Positions 8,578-17,899 of a stretch of 64,000 bases of DNA are shown here, in pieces. The notes under the pieces are model-generated. The model was not told the DNA's origin and did not search any database. It saw only the letters and a program-made list of their open reading frames with translations. Positions within the stretch are counted from its first letter, which is position 1; the number at the start of each line of letters is the position of its first letter. The DNA comes from Actinomyces glycerinitolerans (GTDB lineage: Bacteria > Actinomycetota > Actinomycetes > Actinomycetales > Actinomycetaceae), in contig NZ_FQTT01000011.1 in assembly GCF_900098745.1 (NCBI RefSeq), forward strand, positions 220,237 through 284,236, given 5' to 3'. The position numbers were made by a program, and so were the translations under genes.

Positions 8578-8945
8578 CTGCGTACGGGTGGTTACTCGCT
8601 TCGATAGAAGACGGCTTCGTAGGCGTTTACGGGCACGTCGTGTCTCCTGGCTGGCGACCTACTACGACGACGACGCGCGACGGATCCGTCGTGCCCGCCG
8701 CAGAACTCGTCTGCTACGCCACTTCGCCGTTTGGTACGCCGGTTAGAGGTCCGCTGTATACCTCGGAGGCCTTCAACAGACCGCTAAGTGGCGTAGCAGA
8801 GCACAAACCGGCGCAGTAGGCGGTCAAGTGGACAGGCACCCAGCACCGCCGTCCAAGTTGGGGCCTCGGCCCCGCAAGGCCTGCGCAGCTTGTCAAGGAA
8901 GCGACCGGTGCTGTCTGATGTCATAGGTCCGGTACTGTGCGGGAC
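8578..8945. other. intergenic region with a 14-bp inverted repeat
   Basis: No gene is recognised. CTGCTACGCCACTT (8711-8724) and its exact complement AAGTGGCGTAGCAG (8786-8799) form an inverted repeat around a 61-bp loop, which could be the ends of a small non-autonomous element or a large hairpin. A related but imperfect copy of the right arm (GCGCAGTAGGCGGTCAAGTG) follows at about 8811. Confidence 0.55.
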
Positions 8946-10376
8946 ATGACCGGTGAACGAAATGCTCGCGCGTTACCGGCCCAGGCCGACCGCAGCGGCG
9001 CCGCCGCACCGATGGTGCGCACTCGCCCCCGTCCTGATTCCCCGCCCGTCTACTCGGCGGGATCGGACAAGGTGCTGGCCGCCGGCGCCCGTGACTGGGG
9101 CCTCGACGACGTCCTGGACGCCGTCTTCTTCGCCGTCGCCGCGCTGGCCACGCTCTGGCTGGCATGGCTGCTGCTCGGTTCGGGCACCCACCTGAGCCCG
9201 GGGGCGATAGTCAACATCGTGCTGTTCTGGGCGGTGCTGTCCTATCTGGCGCTGCCCCGCCTGCATCAGATACTCACCTGGTTGTACGTGCCCGACTACT
9301 TCATCGGCCGCACCCGTACCGCCGACGGTCTGCTGGGCGATCCGGTCAACCTCGCCGTGCTAGGCGACGAGGAGGACATCCATGCCGCAATGACGAAGGC
9401 CGGCTGGGTGCGCGCCGACCCCATCACGCTGCGCTCGGCATGGGGGATCGTCGTCTCCTCGCTGCTGCGCCGCTCCTACCCGGCCGCACCGGTCTCCGAC
9501 CTACTGCTGTTCGGGCGCAAGCAGGACTTCGCCTACCAGAAGGAGGTGGAGGGCAACCCGGCCCAGCGGCATCACATCCGGTTCTGGCGTGTGCCCGAGG
9601 GCTGGGTCATGCCCGGCGGCCGCCGCGTGGACTGGCTGGCCGGTGCGACCTACGACCGCTCCGTGGGGCTGTCCACCCTCACCTTCCAGGTGACGCACAA
9701 GATCGACGCCGACATCGACGTCGAGCGCGACTATGTGGTCGACGACGTCCGCTGGGCCAATGATGCCGCCTCGCTGGAGATATGGCCGGACTTCTTCACC
9801 GCCTACCACCACCGCAACGGCGGTGGCGACCGGATCGTCACCGACGGCGATCTGTACGTGCTGAACCTGGATCGCCTGGTACCCGACTCCGGTGGCGAAT
9901 TGCAACGGGCACGCAGGACTGAGGCCGAGGTGCGCCGTCGGCGGCCGCCGGAGCTGATTGTGGCCATGGTGCTGGTGGTGTCGCTTCTTTGTGCCAATGC
10001 GCTGAGGCTGTTCGGCGGTGCGGCCATCGACGACATTGCTCGTGAACTGGATGGGAGTGGCGTCGCCGACACCCGTCGACTGGTCGTGGCGACGGCGACG
10101 GTAACCACCGCGGTGATGACGGCCCTGATCCTGGGGCTGGCGGTGGCGGTCTGGCTCGGGCATCCCCGTGCCCGCATCGCCCTGATGGTGGTGCTGGGTC
10201 TGAGCCTCGGTTCGCTCATGACCGAGATCTCCGGGGTCGGGATTCGCCAGGCGAGTTGGGGGCCGATCGTCGCGGCGGCGCTGGGAGTGCTGGCGCTGCT
10301 GGCGATGACGGCCAGACCCATTCCCCGCTGGGAGCGGGAGCACAAAGCCGAACGGCTGCGGGCACGGGCTGAATGA
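8946..10376 (+). CDS. LssY C-terminal domain membrane protein
   Basis: A 476-residue integral membrane protein. Two transmembrane helices lie near residues 50-100, then a ~200-residue soluble LssY_C-type domain (motifs LLLFGRKQDFAYQKEVEGNP, RFWRVPEGW, WLAGATYDRSVG, THKIDADIDVERDYVVDD), and then four C-terminal helices. LssY_C domains are found in DedA/PAP2-associated membrane proteins of unknown function. ATG 8946 is chosen over the in-frame GTG at 8937. Neither has a strong ribosome binding site. The gene ends convergently with the lipoprotein gene at 10586. Confidence 0.75.
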   Translation: MTGERNARALPAQADRSGAAAPMVRTRPRPDSPPVYSAGSDKVLAAGARDWGLDDVLDAVFFAVAALATLWLAWLLLGSGTHLSPGAIVNIVLFWAVLSYLALPRLHQILTWLYVPDYFIGRTRTADGLLGDPVNLAVLGDEEDIHAAMTKAGWVRADPITLRSAWGIVVSSLLRRSYPAAPVSDLLLFGRKQDFAYQKEVEGNPAQRHHIRFWRVPEGWVMPGGRRVDWLAGATYDRSVGLSTLTFQVTHKIDADIDVERDYVVDDVRWANDAASLEIWPDFFTAYHHRNGGGDRIVTDGDLYVLNLDRLVPDSGGELQRARRTEAEVRRRRPPELIVAMVLVVSLLCANALRLFGGAAIDDIARELDGSGVADTRRLVVATATVTTAVMTALILGLAVAVWLGHPRARIALMVVLGLSLGSLMTEISGVGIRQASWGPIVAAALGVLALLAMTARPIPRWEREHKAERLRARAE

Positions 10377-10435
10377 ACCTCGAATGGGCCCTGGAGGAGC
10401 TATGTCGCTCCGGTCGCCACACTCGGTCCTGCTGG

Positions 10436-10458
10436 CCGACCGCCGCGGCGGCGGTCGG
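10436..10458. terminator. GC hairpin after the LssY_C gene
   Basis: CCGACCGCCGC (10436-10446) is followed one base later by its exact complement GCGGCGGTCGG (10448-10458). It lies 60 bp after the stop, in the convergent gap 10377-10585. No T-run follows, so it is a candidate GC-type terminator only. Confidence 0.4.
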
Positions 10459-10585
10459 TGCGAGGTGTTCTGGTGCGGACTTACCCGTCACCGTGTCCCA
10501 TGCTCATCCGCTGTTTACCGTCGGCCGCCCCCCTATACGCGCCCCGCTTCTGGGCGACGCGGGCCGTATTGCTCCCCACCAAGAG

Positions 10586-12124
10586 TCATTTGGCGACAAA
10601 CACCTCCCTGCCGTTCTCGGTGGTCTTCTCGGCCTTGATGGTTCCGGTGATCTCATCACCCGTGACCGTGAGCACGCCGTCGGCGTAGCTGTGCGGCGCG
10701 TTGATCAAGGGGATATTCAGCGATTCCTTGTCAGCGCCGGTGAAGGTCGGCACTCCCAGCACCTGAAGATTCTGCCCCTCACCATTCAGGACCAGAATGG
10801 TGGTGGTCAGCACCACCTTGTCCTTGTAGACGAAGGAACCGCCGTAACCGATCTCATCCAACTTGGGCAGGTGCAGGTAGGCCACCGAAGTATCCGCCTC
10901 GGCGTCGTCGATCTTCTTGATGTCCGGTGCAACGTACTGGTCGGCCTCCTTGATCGCCTCGTCAACCTGACCACCGACCTCGGGGTCAACCTCCTCCGGA
11001 ACGGGGGCCACGTCCTCCAGGAGCATCTCCGTGAGCGTCTTGCCACTGGTGAAGAAGCCGTTCTTCCAGTCGGGCTTGACCGCGTCCAGCAGCACCCCGG
11101 TGATGAATCCGAATGCATAGGACTCCACGTCGACCGATACGTCCAGCGGTTCCTCCTTCAGCAGCGCCGCCTGCCGGGTCTGAAGCTGCTCAGGGGACTG
11201 ATTCTCCTGGATGGACAGCGCCATGTACTCCACGTACCGGGCAGTGCCCTCAACGATGTCGTACTGATGGATGTCCTCGGCCTCGCCCGCGAACTCCGAC
11301 TTCCAGGTGTCCATCCAGTAGCGGGCGTGCCCCAAGTGCTCGGACCGCTTGTCCGCATCCGTTGCCGCCTGGCGCAAGCGGTGCAGCATCATGCGCCGCA
11401 GGGTGCGGGGCTGCGCCTGGTACGGGTAGGGGGTGTCCCTGCTGCTGGAGGCGGTCACATTGATCTCGCCCTGATAGTAGAAGTGGACCAGTTCGTGGGT
11501 CATGAGCGCGAAGGCGTAGGTGGCCGGATCCTTCAGATCCGCGACGGGCTCCGAGGCGCCGGTGGCGGTCACGGACGGCGTGGAGTTCATACCCGCGGCG
11601 GCCCCACCGCCCTCTCTGCCGCTAACCCCCACCGTGGCTGCCTGACCGAGGTTGAGGGTGATGGACGGCTGGTCCTCGAAGGTGATCTTGCCGTAGGAGG
11701 TGGGCACCTCAATGCTCGCGTACTCGTCGGCCTTGAGTTCCCGTTGACCGTCAACCGAGATCGCCCACGCACGTTTCACCTTGAACTGCTCGTCGACCTG
11801 CATGGCCACGATCCGATGCCTGGTGTAATCGACCCCCGGCCACACCTGCCCCATAAGCGGCCAGACACGGGTCACCCAGACGGACACCCCCTCTACCACG
11901 GTCTCGTACTGCTCATCGGACAGCGACGGCGCACCTGCCAGACTGCCGAGCGGGTCCTGCGCTCCCGCGGGGGGCTCGGGGGCCGGCGATGTGGACACCG
12001 GGCTCTTGCCCCGCGAGTCATTGCCGCCCGCGCAGGCCGCCAATGGCAGCAGGAGCGCGGCCCCGATAGCCGCTACGGCAGAGCGGCGCGTGAGTGAGAA
12101 GGAGGTTGGACTGGACTCAGTCAT
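10586..12124 (-). CDS. secreted lipoprotein with HExxH-type zinc-binding motif
   Basis: A 512-residue protein. Its N-terminus has twin arginines (SLTRRSAVAAIGAALLLPLA) and a lipobox LAAC with Cys near residue 32, so it is probably a Tat- or Sec-exported lipoprotein. Mid-protein, FALMTHELVHFYYQGEIN contains HELVH, and ~80 residues later DIVEGTARYVEYMALS supplies a downstream Glu in the style of gluzincin proteases. Substrate and exact peptidase family are not recognised. The start at 12124 is preferred because the in-frame TTG at 12154 only adds residues before the signal peptide. The second lipoprotein gene lies directly upstream on the same strand (102 bp gap). Confidence 0.7.
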   Translation of the reverse strand: MTESSPTSFSLTRRSAVAAIGAALLLPLAACAGGNDSRGKSPVSTSPAPEPPAGAQDPLGSLAGAPSLSDEQYETVVEGVSVWVTRVWPLMGQVWPGVDYTRHRIVAMQVDEQFKVKRAWAISVDGQRELKADEYASIEVPTSYGKITFEDQPSITLNLGQAATVGVSGREGGGAAAGMNSTPSVTATGASEPVADLKDPATYAFALMTHELVHFYYQGEINVTASSSRDTPYPYQAQPRTLRRMMLHRLRQAATDADKRSEHLGHARYWMDTWKSEFAGEAEDIHQYDIVEGTARYVEYMALSIQENQSPEQLQTRQAALLKEEPLDVSVDVESYAFGFITGVLLDAVKPDWKNGFFTSGKTLTEMLLEDVAPVPEEVDPEVGGQVDEAIKEADQYVAPDIKKIDDAEADTSVAYLHLPKLDEIGYGGSFVYKDKVVLTTTILVLNGEGQNLQVLGVPTFTGADKESLNIPLINAPHSYADGVLTVTGDEITGTIKAEKTTENGREVFVAK

Positions 12125-12226
12125 CAGATGCTTCACTTTCAACGGTCGTTTCAACTTCTATGGCTTTCTGAACATTGCACAGCGGTGGTTGAGCGAGTCC
12201 GTTCAACCGACCCGCCCCGCCCGGGT

Positions 12227-13927
12227 TCAGTAGTACTGCTCAATCTCCTCCTTGCAGGTCAAGTCCTTCTCCGGCAGCTCGCCGCGCAGCAGGTAGTTGT
12301 CGATGGTGTTGTCCACGCAGTCACCCTTGCGCTTATAGGCGCCGTGACCGTTGCCCTCCACGGTCAGCAGGCGGGCAGAGTCCAGCTGGGCGGCCAGATC
12401 CTTGGCCCACTGGTACGGGGTGGCGGGGTCTCCGGTGATGCCGACGACGAGGATCGGTGCCGCACCCGTGGCACGGATCTCACCCGGCTGGTTATCGGTG
12501 TGGTGTCCCCAGCCCTTGCAGAACGCGTCGGGGTAGGTCAGCCCCGTGCCGAGCGTGGGCGCCACCTCCTGGATTCTGGCCGCCTGCTCGTCCCACTCGG
12601 ACTCGTCTCCACGGACCGGGTAGTCGAGGCAGTCGATGGCGCTGATGGCGTTCTCATTGGCCGCCTCGCGGGCCTCCTTCTCAGCCAGCTCCTGCGGGTC
12701 CGTCTCATCGTCCACCAGTGACGGATTGGTCAGCACGGCGAGGGCCGTACCGTCATTGTTCTTGATCGCCTGGCTGAGCGCCGCGGTCAGAAGGTCCCAT
12801 GCACTGTTGTCATACATCATGTCGATCAGGGTCTTCGTGAGCGTCGCCCCGTCTACGGAGTCGCCCAGAGTGGACGGCAGCGGCGTGGTGTTGGCCTTCT
12901 CAATGAGTTGCCTGATCTGCTCGACGCCGGAGTCGACATCCCCGGTCAGTGGGCAGTCCTCTCCCGCCTGGCAGTGTTCGACGTAGGCGCGCAGGCTCTT
13001 CTCAATGGCCTCCGCCTGCTGCACCACGTTGTCCGCATTCTCCTGTGAGGGGTCCTGCGCGCTGTCCAGCACCATCCGGCCCACGTTCGCGGGGAACATC
13101 TCCGCGTAGCGCGCTCCCAGGTAGGTCCCGTAAGAGGTTCCCAAGTAGTGCAGGCGCGCATCACCCGATAGCGCCCGCAGCACATCCATGTCACGCGCCA
13201 CCGAGGCGGTGTCCATGTGGTCGATCAGATCGGGTTCAGGCGAGTACTGCTTGCACCTGGCGGCCAGTTCGGCCGCAGTTTGCTCGGTGCTCTCGGCGGT
13301 CTCCTCCTCAAAGTCCACCGGCGTTGAGCCCTGCCGCGGATCGGCGGCATCATTGTCCTGCTGCTGGTTGGTGGCTCCGGAACTCTTCTGCTGCAATGTG
13401 GCCTCGGCCACCTCACTCATCTCCTGCGGGCTGAGGCAGGTCAGGGGCGTGGACTCGCCCACCCCGCGCGGGTCGAAGCCGAGGATGTCGTAGCCCGCTC
13501 GCAGTGCGTCGGAGAAGACGCCCTCCTGCGAGACGTATTCCAGGCCGCTCCCACCGGGTCCTCCGGGATTGGTCAGCAGCGTGCCGATCGGCTTGCCCGA
13601 CGTGGAGGGGAGCTTCTTCAACGCCAAGTCGATGGTCTTACCCGAGGGCTCGTCGTAGTTCAGCGGAACCTTCGCCGTGGCGCACTGGAAAGAGGCGTCG
13701 TCGTCGCATTCCTTCCAGTCGAGCTTCTGATTGTAGAAGGTCTCCAGGCCTGCGGGTACCGGCGGAGCGCTCTGCGCATCCACCGGGATGGCGGATGTCG
13801 TACCGCCCGACGCCGTCGAGCCGCTGCGGTTGTCGCTGACTGCGGTACACGCAGACAATGCCAGGCATGCGACTGCCGCTACCGCAAGCGGAGCAGCAAC
13901 CTTATTGTGAATCATTTTCGTTCTCAT
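12227..13927 (-). CDS. lipoprotein alpha/beta hydrolase, TAP-like peptidase
   Basis: A 566-residue exported serine hydrolase of the tripeptidyl-aminopeptidase type (actinobacterial SlpD/E-like). Signal peptide and lipobox LALSAC lie near residue 30. Core motifs in order are the oxyanion loop TNPGGPGGSG, FDPRGVGEST, the nucleophile elbow LGTSYGTYLG (Ser), and the late TAP-like C-terminal domain with GDPATPY and the catalytic His region EGNGHGAY. Four or more cysteines (for example KECDDDASFQC, LTCLS, HCQAGEDC) fit a folded extracellular enzyme with disulphides. It likely trims peptides at the cell surface. An alternative start is the ATG at 13915. Confidence 0.88.
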   Translation of the reverse strand: MRTKMIHNKVAAPLAVAAVACLALSACTAVSDNRSGSTASGGTTSAIPVDAQSAPPVPAGLETFYNQKLDWKECDDDASFQCATAKVPLNYDEPSGKTIDLALKKLPSTSGKPIGTLLTNPGGPGGSGLEYVSQEGVFSDALRAGYDILGFDPRGVGESTPLTCLSPQEMSEVAEATLQQKSSGATNQQQDNDAADPRQGSTPVDFEEETAESTEQTAAELAARCKQYSPEPDLIDHMDTASVARDMDVLRALSGDARLHYLGTSYGTYLGARYAEMFPANVGRMVLDSAQDPSQENADNVVQQAEAIEKSLRAYVEHCQAGEDCPLTGDVDSGVEQIRQLIEKANTTPLPSTLGDSVDGATLTKTLIDMMYDNSAWDLLTAALSQAIKNNDGTALAVLTNPSLVDDETDPQELAEKEAREAANENAISAIDCLDYPVRGDESEWDEQAARIQEVAPTLGTGLTYPDAFCKGWGHHTDNQPGEIRATGAAPILVVGITGDPATPYQWAKDLAAQLDSARLLTVEGNGHGAYKRKGDCVDNTIDNYLLRGELPEKDLTCKEEIEQYY

Positions 13928-14079
13928 GAACGGGAATGTAAACATCTCCGACACCGTCCGAATCCCCCCGCCGACCGATTGCCCCGTCGGCCACGGTCAT
14001 GCCACGGGAGGAGACCCCTACACCTCAGCCAACGGACGACGCCGAGCACGGCCAACCGCCAATCGTCTAGAATCCGGTT

Positions 14080-15072
14080 GTGGCGCAAGACAAGTCCTCC
14101 CCCGCGACGGCGTCATCGGGGCGAGCCGTCCCCACGCCGTCGACCCCTGATCCCGATCCCGACGGCGTCCGCCAGGCGCCGCGCTCGCGCCGCGGCGACT
14201 ACCTGCTGACCGCCGCCGTCGGCGTGGTGTTGCCGCCGCTGACGCTCGCCCTGGCTGGTGCGACCGCCCAGGCCTCCACCGCCGGCCAGCTGCTGCGCAT
14301 GATCGTGCTCGGGCTGCTCACGCTGCTGTTGTCCGCCCTGGCGCAGTGGCTGTTCGCGGTGCGTTCCTCTTTGGGCGGTCTGGTCGGCGGTGTGGTCGCG
14401 CTGGTGGCGCAGGCAATCATCCTGCTCAGCCCCGAGCGCGCCGCCGCCGCACCCTTCGAGTGGGCCCGCTCCCTGATCCCCACCGGCGCCGTGCTCATCG
14501 TCGCGGGACTGCTGCTGGGCGGTTCCTGGGGGATGCGCCGGGCTCGCCGCGCGGGGCGCGTGGAGGCACGCCTATCGGTAAGGCTTGGTGCGAGCGATCG
14601 GAAACTGGGGGTCACCCCGGCGGCCCCGCCTTCGCGACGGCGCGACCACGTGATCTCCTTCCCGCTTACGGCAGTGGCGGTGGGAGCCGGCCTGACCCTG
14701 CTCGCGGTCGGGTATGCGCCCCTGGTGTCCCCGGGGGCGTCGCTCGGAGGCGCCCTGCTCGAGCCCGCACTGGCACTGGTGCTGCTGGCCCTGGGGGCAA
14801 CCTTGACCGGGCGATCGACCCTGGGGGCCCGCGTCACCGGGGCGCTGCTGGCACTGTTCTCTCTGCCCGCAATGCTGGCGCAGGTGTGGCCGCAGCTGCC
14901 TGGTGCCGGGCTGCTGGCCCGGCTGCTTCCCCACGACCCGACCGGTATCAGCCTGCTGCTGGCGGGCACGGTGCTGGTCACGGTCGGGTGGGGCGCGCAC
15001 CTGGCCCGGCGCCGAGGGCGGGCGGGTGAACTCGCCGAACTGCACTCCCGCGAGACACCGCCGCACGTGTAA
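14080..15072 (+). CDS. polytopic membrane protein of unknown function
   Basis: A 330-residue protein starting at GTG 14080 (GTGGCGCAAGAC). A ~40-residue Pro/Ser/Asp-rich N-terminal tail is followed by about eight hydrophobic helices in two groups of four, separated by a basic linker around residues 150-195 (GMRRARRAGRVEAR, PSRRRDH). No family motif is recognised. The following membrane gene is on the same strand after 131 bp. Confidence 0.6.
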   Translation: MAQDKSSPATASSGRAVPTPSTPDPDPDGVRQAPRSRRGDYLLTAAVGVVLPPLTLALAGATAQASTAGQLLRMIVLGLLTLLLSALAQWLFAVRSSLGGLVGGVVALVAQAIILLSPERAAAAPFEWARSLIPTGAVLIVAGLLLGGSWGMRRARRAGRVEARLSVRLGASDRKLGVTPAAPPSRRRDHVISFPLTAVAVGAGLTLLAVGYAPLVSPGASLGGALLEPALALVLLALGATLTGRSTLGARVTGALLALFSLPAMLAQVWPQLPGAGLLARLLPHDPTGISLLLAGTVLVTVGWGAHLARRRGRAGELAELHSRETPPHV

Positions 15073-15203
15073 GGCGCCGCAGCAGGCCCGGCCTCCGCCG
15101 ACGCCACCTCACCTGCCAACTCGGTCGACTTTCGGCCCCCGCCCGGCACGCCTCCCCGCGGGCGGGTACCCGACCATTACCGTGGGCGGAAAAGGAGGTC
15201 ACG

Positions 15204-16124
15204 ATGAGCACCGACACCACCGCCGGGAACGACCCCGAGGATCAGGCCACCGCTTCCGATCTCGAATCCACGGCCTGGGCCCGCGCATCCGCGCCGGGCG
15301 ACGCCGCGGCCGACGGACCTACGCCCGACGCACCGAACACCGCCGAGCCCGAGCCCAGCGCTGCCGATCTCGCGGCCACCCCCGCCGCCTCCGCGGACGC
15401 CATCCCCACCGCCTCCAGCACGCCGGAGGAGAAGACCACCTCCACCCTGTTCCCACCGGACCCCGCCCCGGCCCCGGCGGCTCAACCGCCGCTCGCCTCA
15501 CAGGACACCGCGGACCTACCGCCCGACACCCAGGCAGACGCCAGCCCCGCCGCAGAGCAACCCGAGCCGCGCGCCCCCAAGGCACGCACGGAGGACGACA
15601 TCCTGCTGGACGGCTCCAGCGTCGTCGGCCGCCCGAAGTCCCGCGCAGCCGCCCACTGGGCCGGCGTGCTGGTCTGGGTGGTAGCCCTTCCCCTGGCCTG
15701 GTACCTCTTCCACGACGGGGCCGCCGCCGCGGTCGACGGCGCCACCCCGCTGAGCTTCGGCACGCCGGTGCGCGCGCTGCTGGAGTTGGGTGCGGGCGCC
15801 GTCGTGCTCGCCATCGCCCTGTGGACGGCAAGCCGCTCCAGCCTGGGATCCTTCGTCGTCGGCGTGGTCTCGCTGCTGGTCGGGGTGCCGTTCCTGGTGG
15901 CACCGACGGCGATGAACGGCTCGATCGGACCGTTACTGGACCGACTCACGGCACATTCGAACCTGGGCGCCTCCCTGTCCAGCTACTTCTGGGCGGACGC
16001 CGTCAGCGGCAAGTTCGTTGCCTTCGGTATGTTCATGATCATGGTTGGCGTGGTCTCGCACAACGCCCGCCGTGCGGGTCGCCGCGAGCAGGAGATCATC
16101 GATCGCGGCCGTCACAACGACTGA
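15204..16124 (+). CDS. membrane protein with long disordered N-terminus
   Basis: A 306-residue protein with a clear ribosome binding site (AAAGGAGG) 7 bp before the ATG. Residues 1-135 are Ala/Pro/Glu/Asp/Thr-rich and probably disordered. The remainder has about four transmembrane helices and ends in a basic tail (NARRAGRREQEIIDRGRHND). No function is recognised. Its layout resembles the preceding gene and suggests a paired or duplicated membrane-protein family. Confidence 0.65.
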   Translation: MSTDTTAGNDPEDQATASDLESTAWARASAPGDAAADGPTPDAPNTAEPEPSAADLAATPAASADAIPTASSTPEEKTTSTLFPPDPAPAPAAQPPLASQDTADLPPDTQADASPAAEQPEPRAPKARTEDDILLDGSSVVGRPKSRAAAHWAGVLVWVVALPLAWYLFHDGAAAAVDGATPLSFGTPVRALLELGAGAVVLAIALWTASRSSLGSFVVGVVSLLVGVPFLVAPTAMNGSIGPLLDRLTAHSNLGASLSSYFWADAVSGKFVAFGMFMIMVGVVSHNARRAGRREQEIIDRGRHND

Positions 16125-16244
16125 CCCCAACACCGATGCGTCCGCGGCGGTGCCGCCCACAGGCAGGTCGGCCCCGAACAGCGGCGCGGTCTCACCATGA
16201 AACCAACGGCGCTCCCGCGCCCGCCGGCGGCCTAACCTGGGCCG

Positions 16245-17024
16245 GTGCCCGCTCCCCGTACCTCCCCCACCGGCCCGCGCCCGGCGTCCGCGTCCCGCCC
16301 GGCGTCGCTGCCGATGGTGACGAGGCGCGACGCCGCCCGCGACGCCGTGCCGGTCGTAATCGGCTACATCACGCTTGGCCTGGCGGCCGGCCTGCTACTG
16401 GTCGCCGAGGGCCTGAACTGGTGGTGGGCGCCGCTTTGGAGCGTGCTCATCTACTCGGGCACCATGCAGATGCTGCTGGTACCGCTGGCCGGTGCCGGGG
16501 AGCCGCTGGCGGCGATCGCCGCCTCCACACTGTTCGTTTCCGGCAGGCACGTCTTCTACGGACTGGGTTTTCCCCTGGACCGGGTGCGCGGCCGCCTGGT
16601 CACCCGCCTGTATGCGATCCATGCCATCACCGACGAGGTGTACGCCCTGTTGGCCTCGCGGGAGCGGACGGCGATGAGCGGGCGCTACATCGTCACCGTC
16701 GAGGTCATGAGCCACTGCGCGTGGATCTTCGGCACCACGGCGGGGGCGCTTGCGGGTACGGGTCTGGCTGCCCTGGTCGGGGAGCGGGTGGAACTGCTCG
16801 GCTTCGTGCTGACGGCGCTGTTCGTGGTCCTGGCGATTGAAAACTGGCGTTCCCACCCGGACCTGGCGGTGCTGCTGATCGGGTTCGTGGCCGGCGCAGT
16901 CGGACTGGCGGTGGGCGGATCGGCGGCCCTGCTCAGCGCCCTGGGTACTCTCGCCGTCGCACTGATCGCGCTGTACACCTGGCGGCAACGCGCCGCCCGG
17001 ACCGCCGGCGAGGAGGCGCGCTGA
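16245..17024 (+). CDS. azlC: AzlC family branched-chain amino acid exporter subunit
   Basis: A 259-residue large subunit of an AzlCD/BrnFE exporter, which effluxes branched-chain amino acids or methionine. Family features are IGYITLGLAAGLLL, the YSGTMQMLLVPL segment, and FVSGRHVFYGLGFPLDRVRG with TDEVYALL, with about six or seven helices. GTG 16245 gives a short Pro-rich tail; the ATG at 16315 is an alternative start. Its stop codon overlaps the azlD start by one base (TGATG), so the pair is coupled. Confidence 0.9.
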   Translation: MPAPRTSPTGPRPASASRPASLPMVTRRDAARDAVPVVIGYITLGLAAGLLLVAEGLNWWWAPLWSVLIYSGTMQMLLVPLAGAGEPLAAIAASTLFVSGRHVFYGLGFPLDRVRGRLVTRLYAIHAITDEVYALLASRERTAMSGRYIVTVEVMSHCAWIFGTTAGALAGTGLAALVGERVELLGFVLTALFVVLAIENWRSHPDLAVLLIGFVAGAVGLAVGGSAALLSALGTLAVALIALYTWRQRAARTAGEEAR

Positions 17025-17347
17025 TGCTGACCAACTCCCAGCTGGCGCTGACCGTCGTGGTGGTGGCGGCGATCACCTTCGCCTGCCGTATCGCGCCCTT
17101 CGTGCTCCTGCGCGGCCGCGGCCGCGTACCTTTGCTGACCTTCCTCGGCGACGCCATGCCACTGGGCGTCATGATCGTGCTGGTGGCCTACACGCTCGAC
17201 GGCGTGACCACCTCCCCGGCCACCTGGCTGCCCGCCGTCGTCGGTATCGGCACTACTGCCGGACTGCACCTGTGGCGCCATGCGATGGGCCTGTCCCTGG
17301 TCGGGGGTACCGCCGTCTACGTGGCGGCCTCGCTACTGATGGCCTGA
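17024..17347 (+). CDS. azlD: AzlD family exporter small subunit
   Basis: A 107-residue membrane protein with four helices, normal length for AzlD/BrnE. It starts at the ATG overlapping the azlC stop. The characteristic ACRIAPFVLLRGR segment after helix 1 and FLGDAMPLGVMIVLVAYTL are visible. It acts as the obligate partner of AzlC in branched-chain amino acid export. Confidence 0.9.
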   Translation: MLTNSQLALTVVVVAAITFACRIAPFVLLRGRGRVPLLTFLGDAMPLGVMIVLVAYTLDGVTTSPATWLPAVVGIGTTAGLHLWRHAMGLSLVGGTAVYVAASLLMA

Positions 17348-17473
17348 ACCACTTCGCTCCGCGGCCACCAGCCGAGCGCTCCGCGAGCACAGCATGAACC
17401 TCGCTCGGGGATGGATCGGACCTCCCTCGGGAACACGCCGGCCCTCGGCACTCGACAATCGGGCGACGCCGGT

Positions 17474-17687
17474 GACGGTTCACGCCTTCGTCTGACGGTT
17501 CGTGTACTCACCCAGCGGTCCGGCACCTTCGCCCGACGGTTCGTGCGCTGGCCTGACGGTTCGTACGTTGCGGTCGACGATTCGGCACATCCGGTGACGG
17601 TTCGTGGGGTAGGGGTACGAACCGTCGTCGTTCATGCCGAACCGTTGCTGCTACCTGACGAACCGTCACCGGAACACACGAACCGTC
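17474..17687. repeat. mirrored motif array in 20-21 bp register
   Basis: Seven left units of GACGGTTCGT or close variants begin at 17474, 17494, 17514 (degenerate), 17535, 17555, 17576 and 17596. Four inverted units (ACGAACCGTC or variants) begin at 17617, 17637, 17658 and 17678. The spacing is 20-21 bp throughout, including the switch of orientation, so all eleven sites sit two helical turns apart on one face of the DNA. The core differs from the GTTGGACC elements, but the architecture (direct copies, then inverted copies) is the same. No gene lies in 17348-17899. Confidence 0.85.
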
Positions 17688-17899
17688 CATACCCGCAACG
17701 GCGCCGACGACGTCCTCATCAACCCGAGAACGACCTCGCCAGCCCGACGTCGACCTCCCACACCCAAACACGACCACCACACCCCGACCGCCAGCCCGAA
17801 CCACCACCCCCACAAACACGAACAGCTCTTTCAAGCAATGTCGGTGAAGGGCCGCGGCAGACCGAGCGGGCATCGACGTCTTACCAGTAGGCTGCCGCT
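17688..17899. other. C/A-rich intergenic tail with interspersed 20-mer
   Basis: No gene is seen. The stretch is C-, A- and G-poor in T and contains ACCACCCCCACAAACACGAA at 17803-17822. Close variants recur at 32301-32320 (reverse strand) and 32712-32731. The downstream hydrolase gene has no strong ribosome binding site, so its promoter must lie near 17850-17895. Confidence 0.4.
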
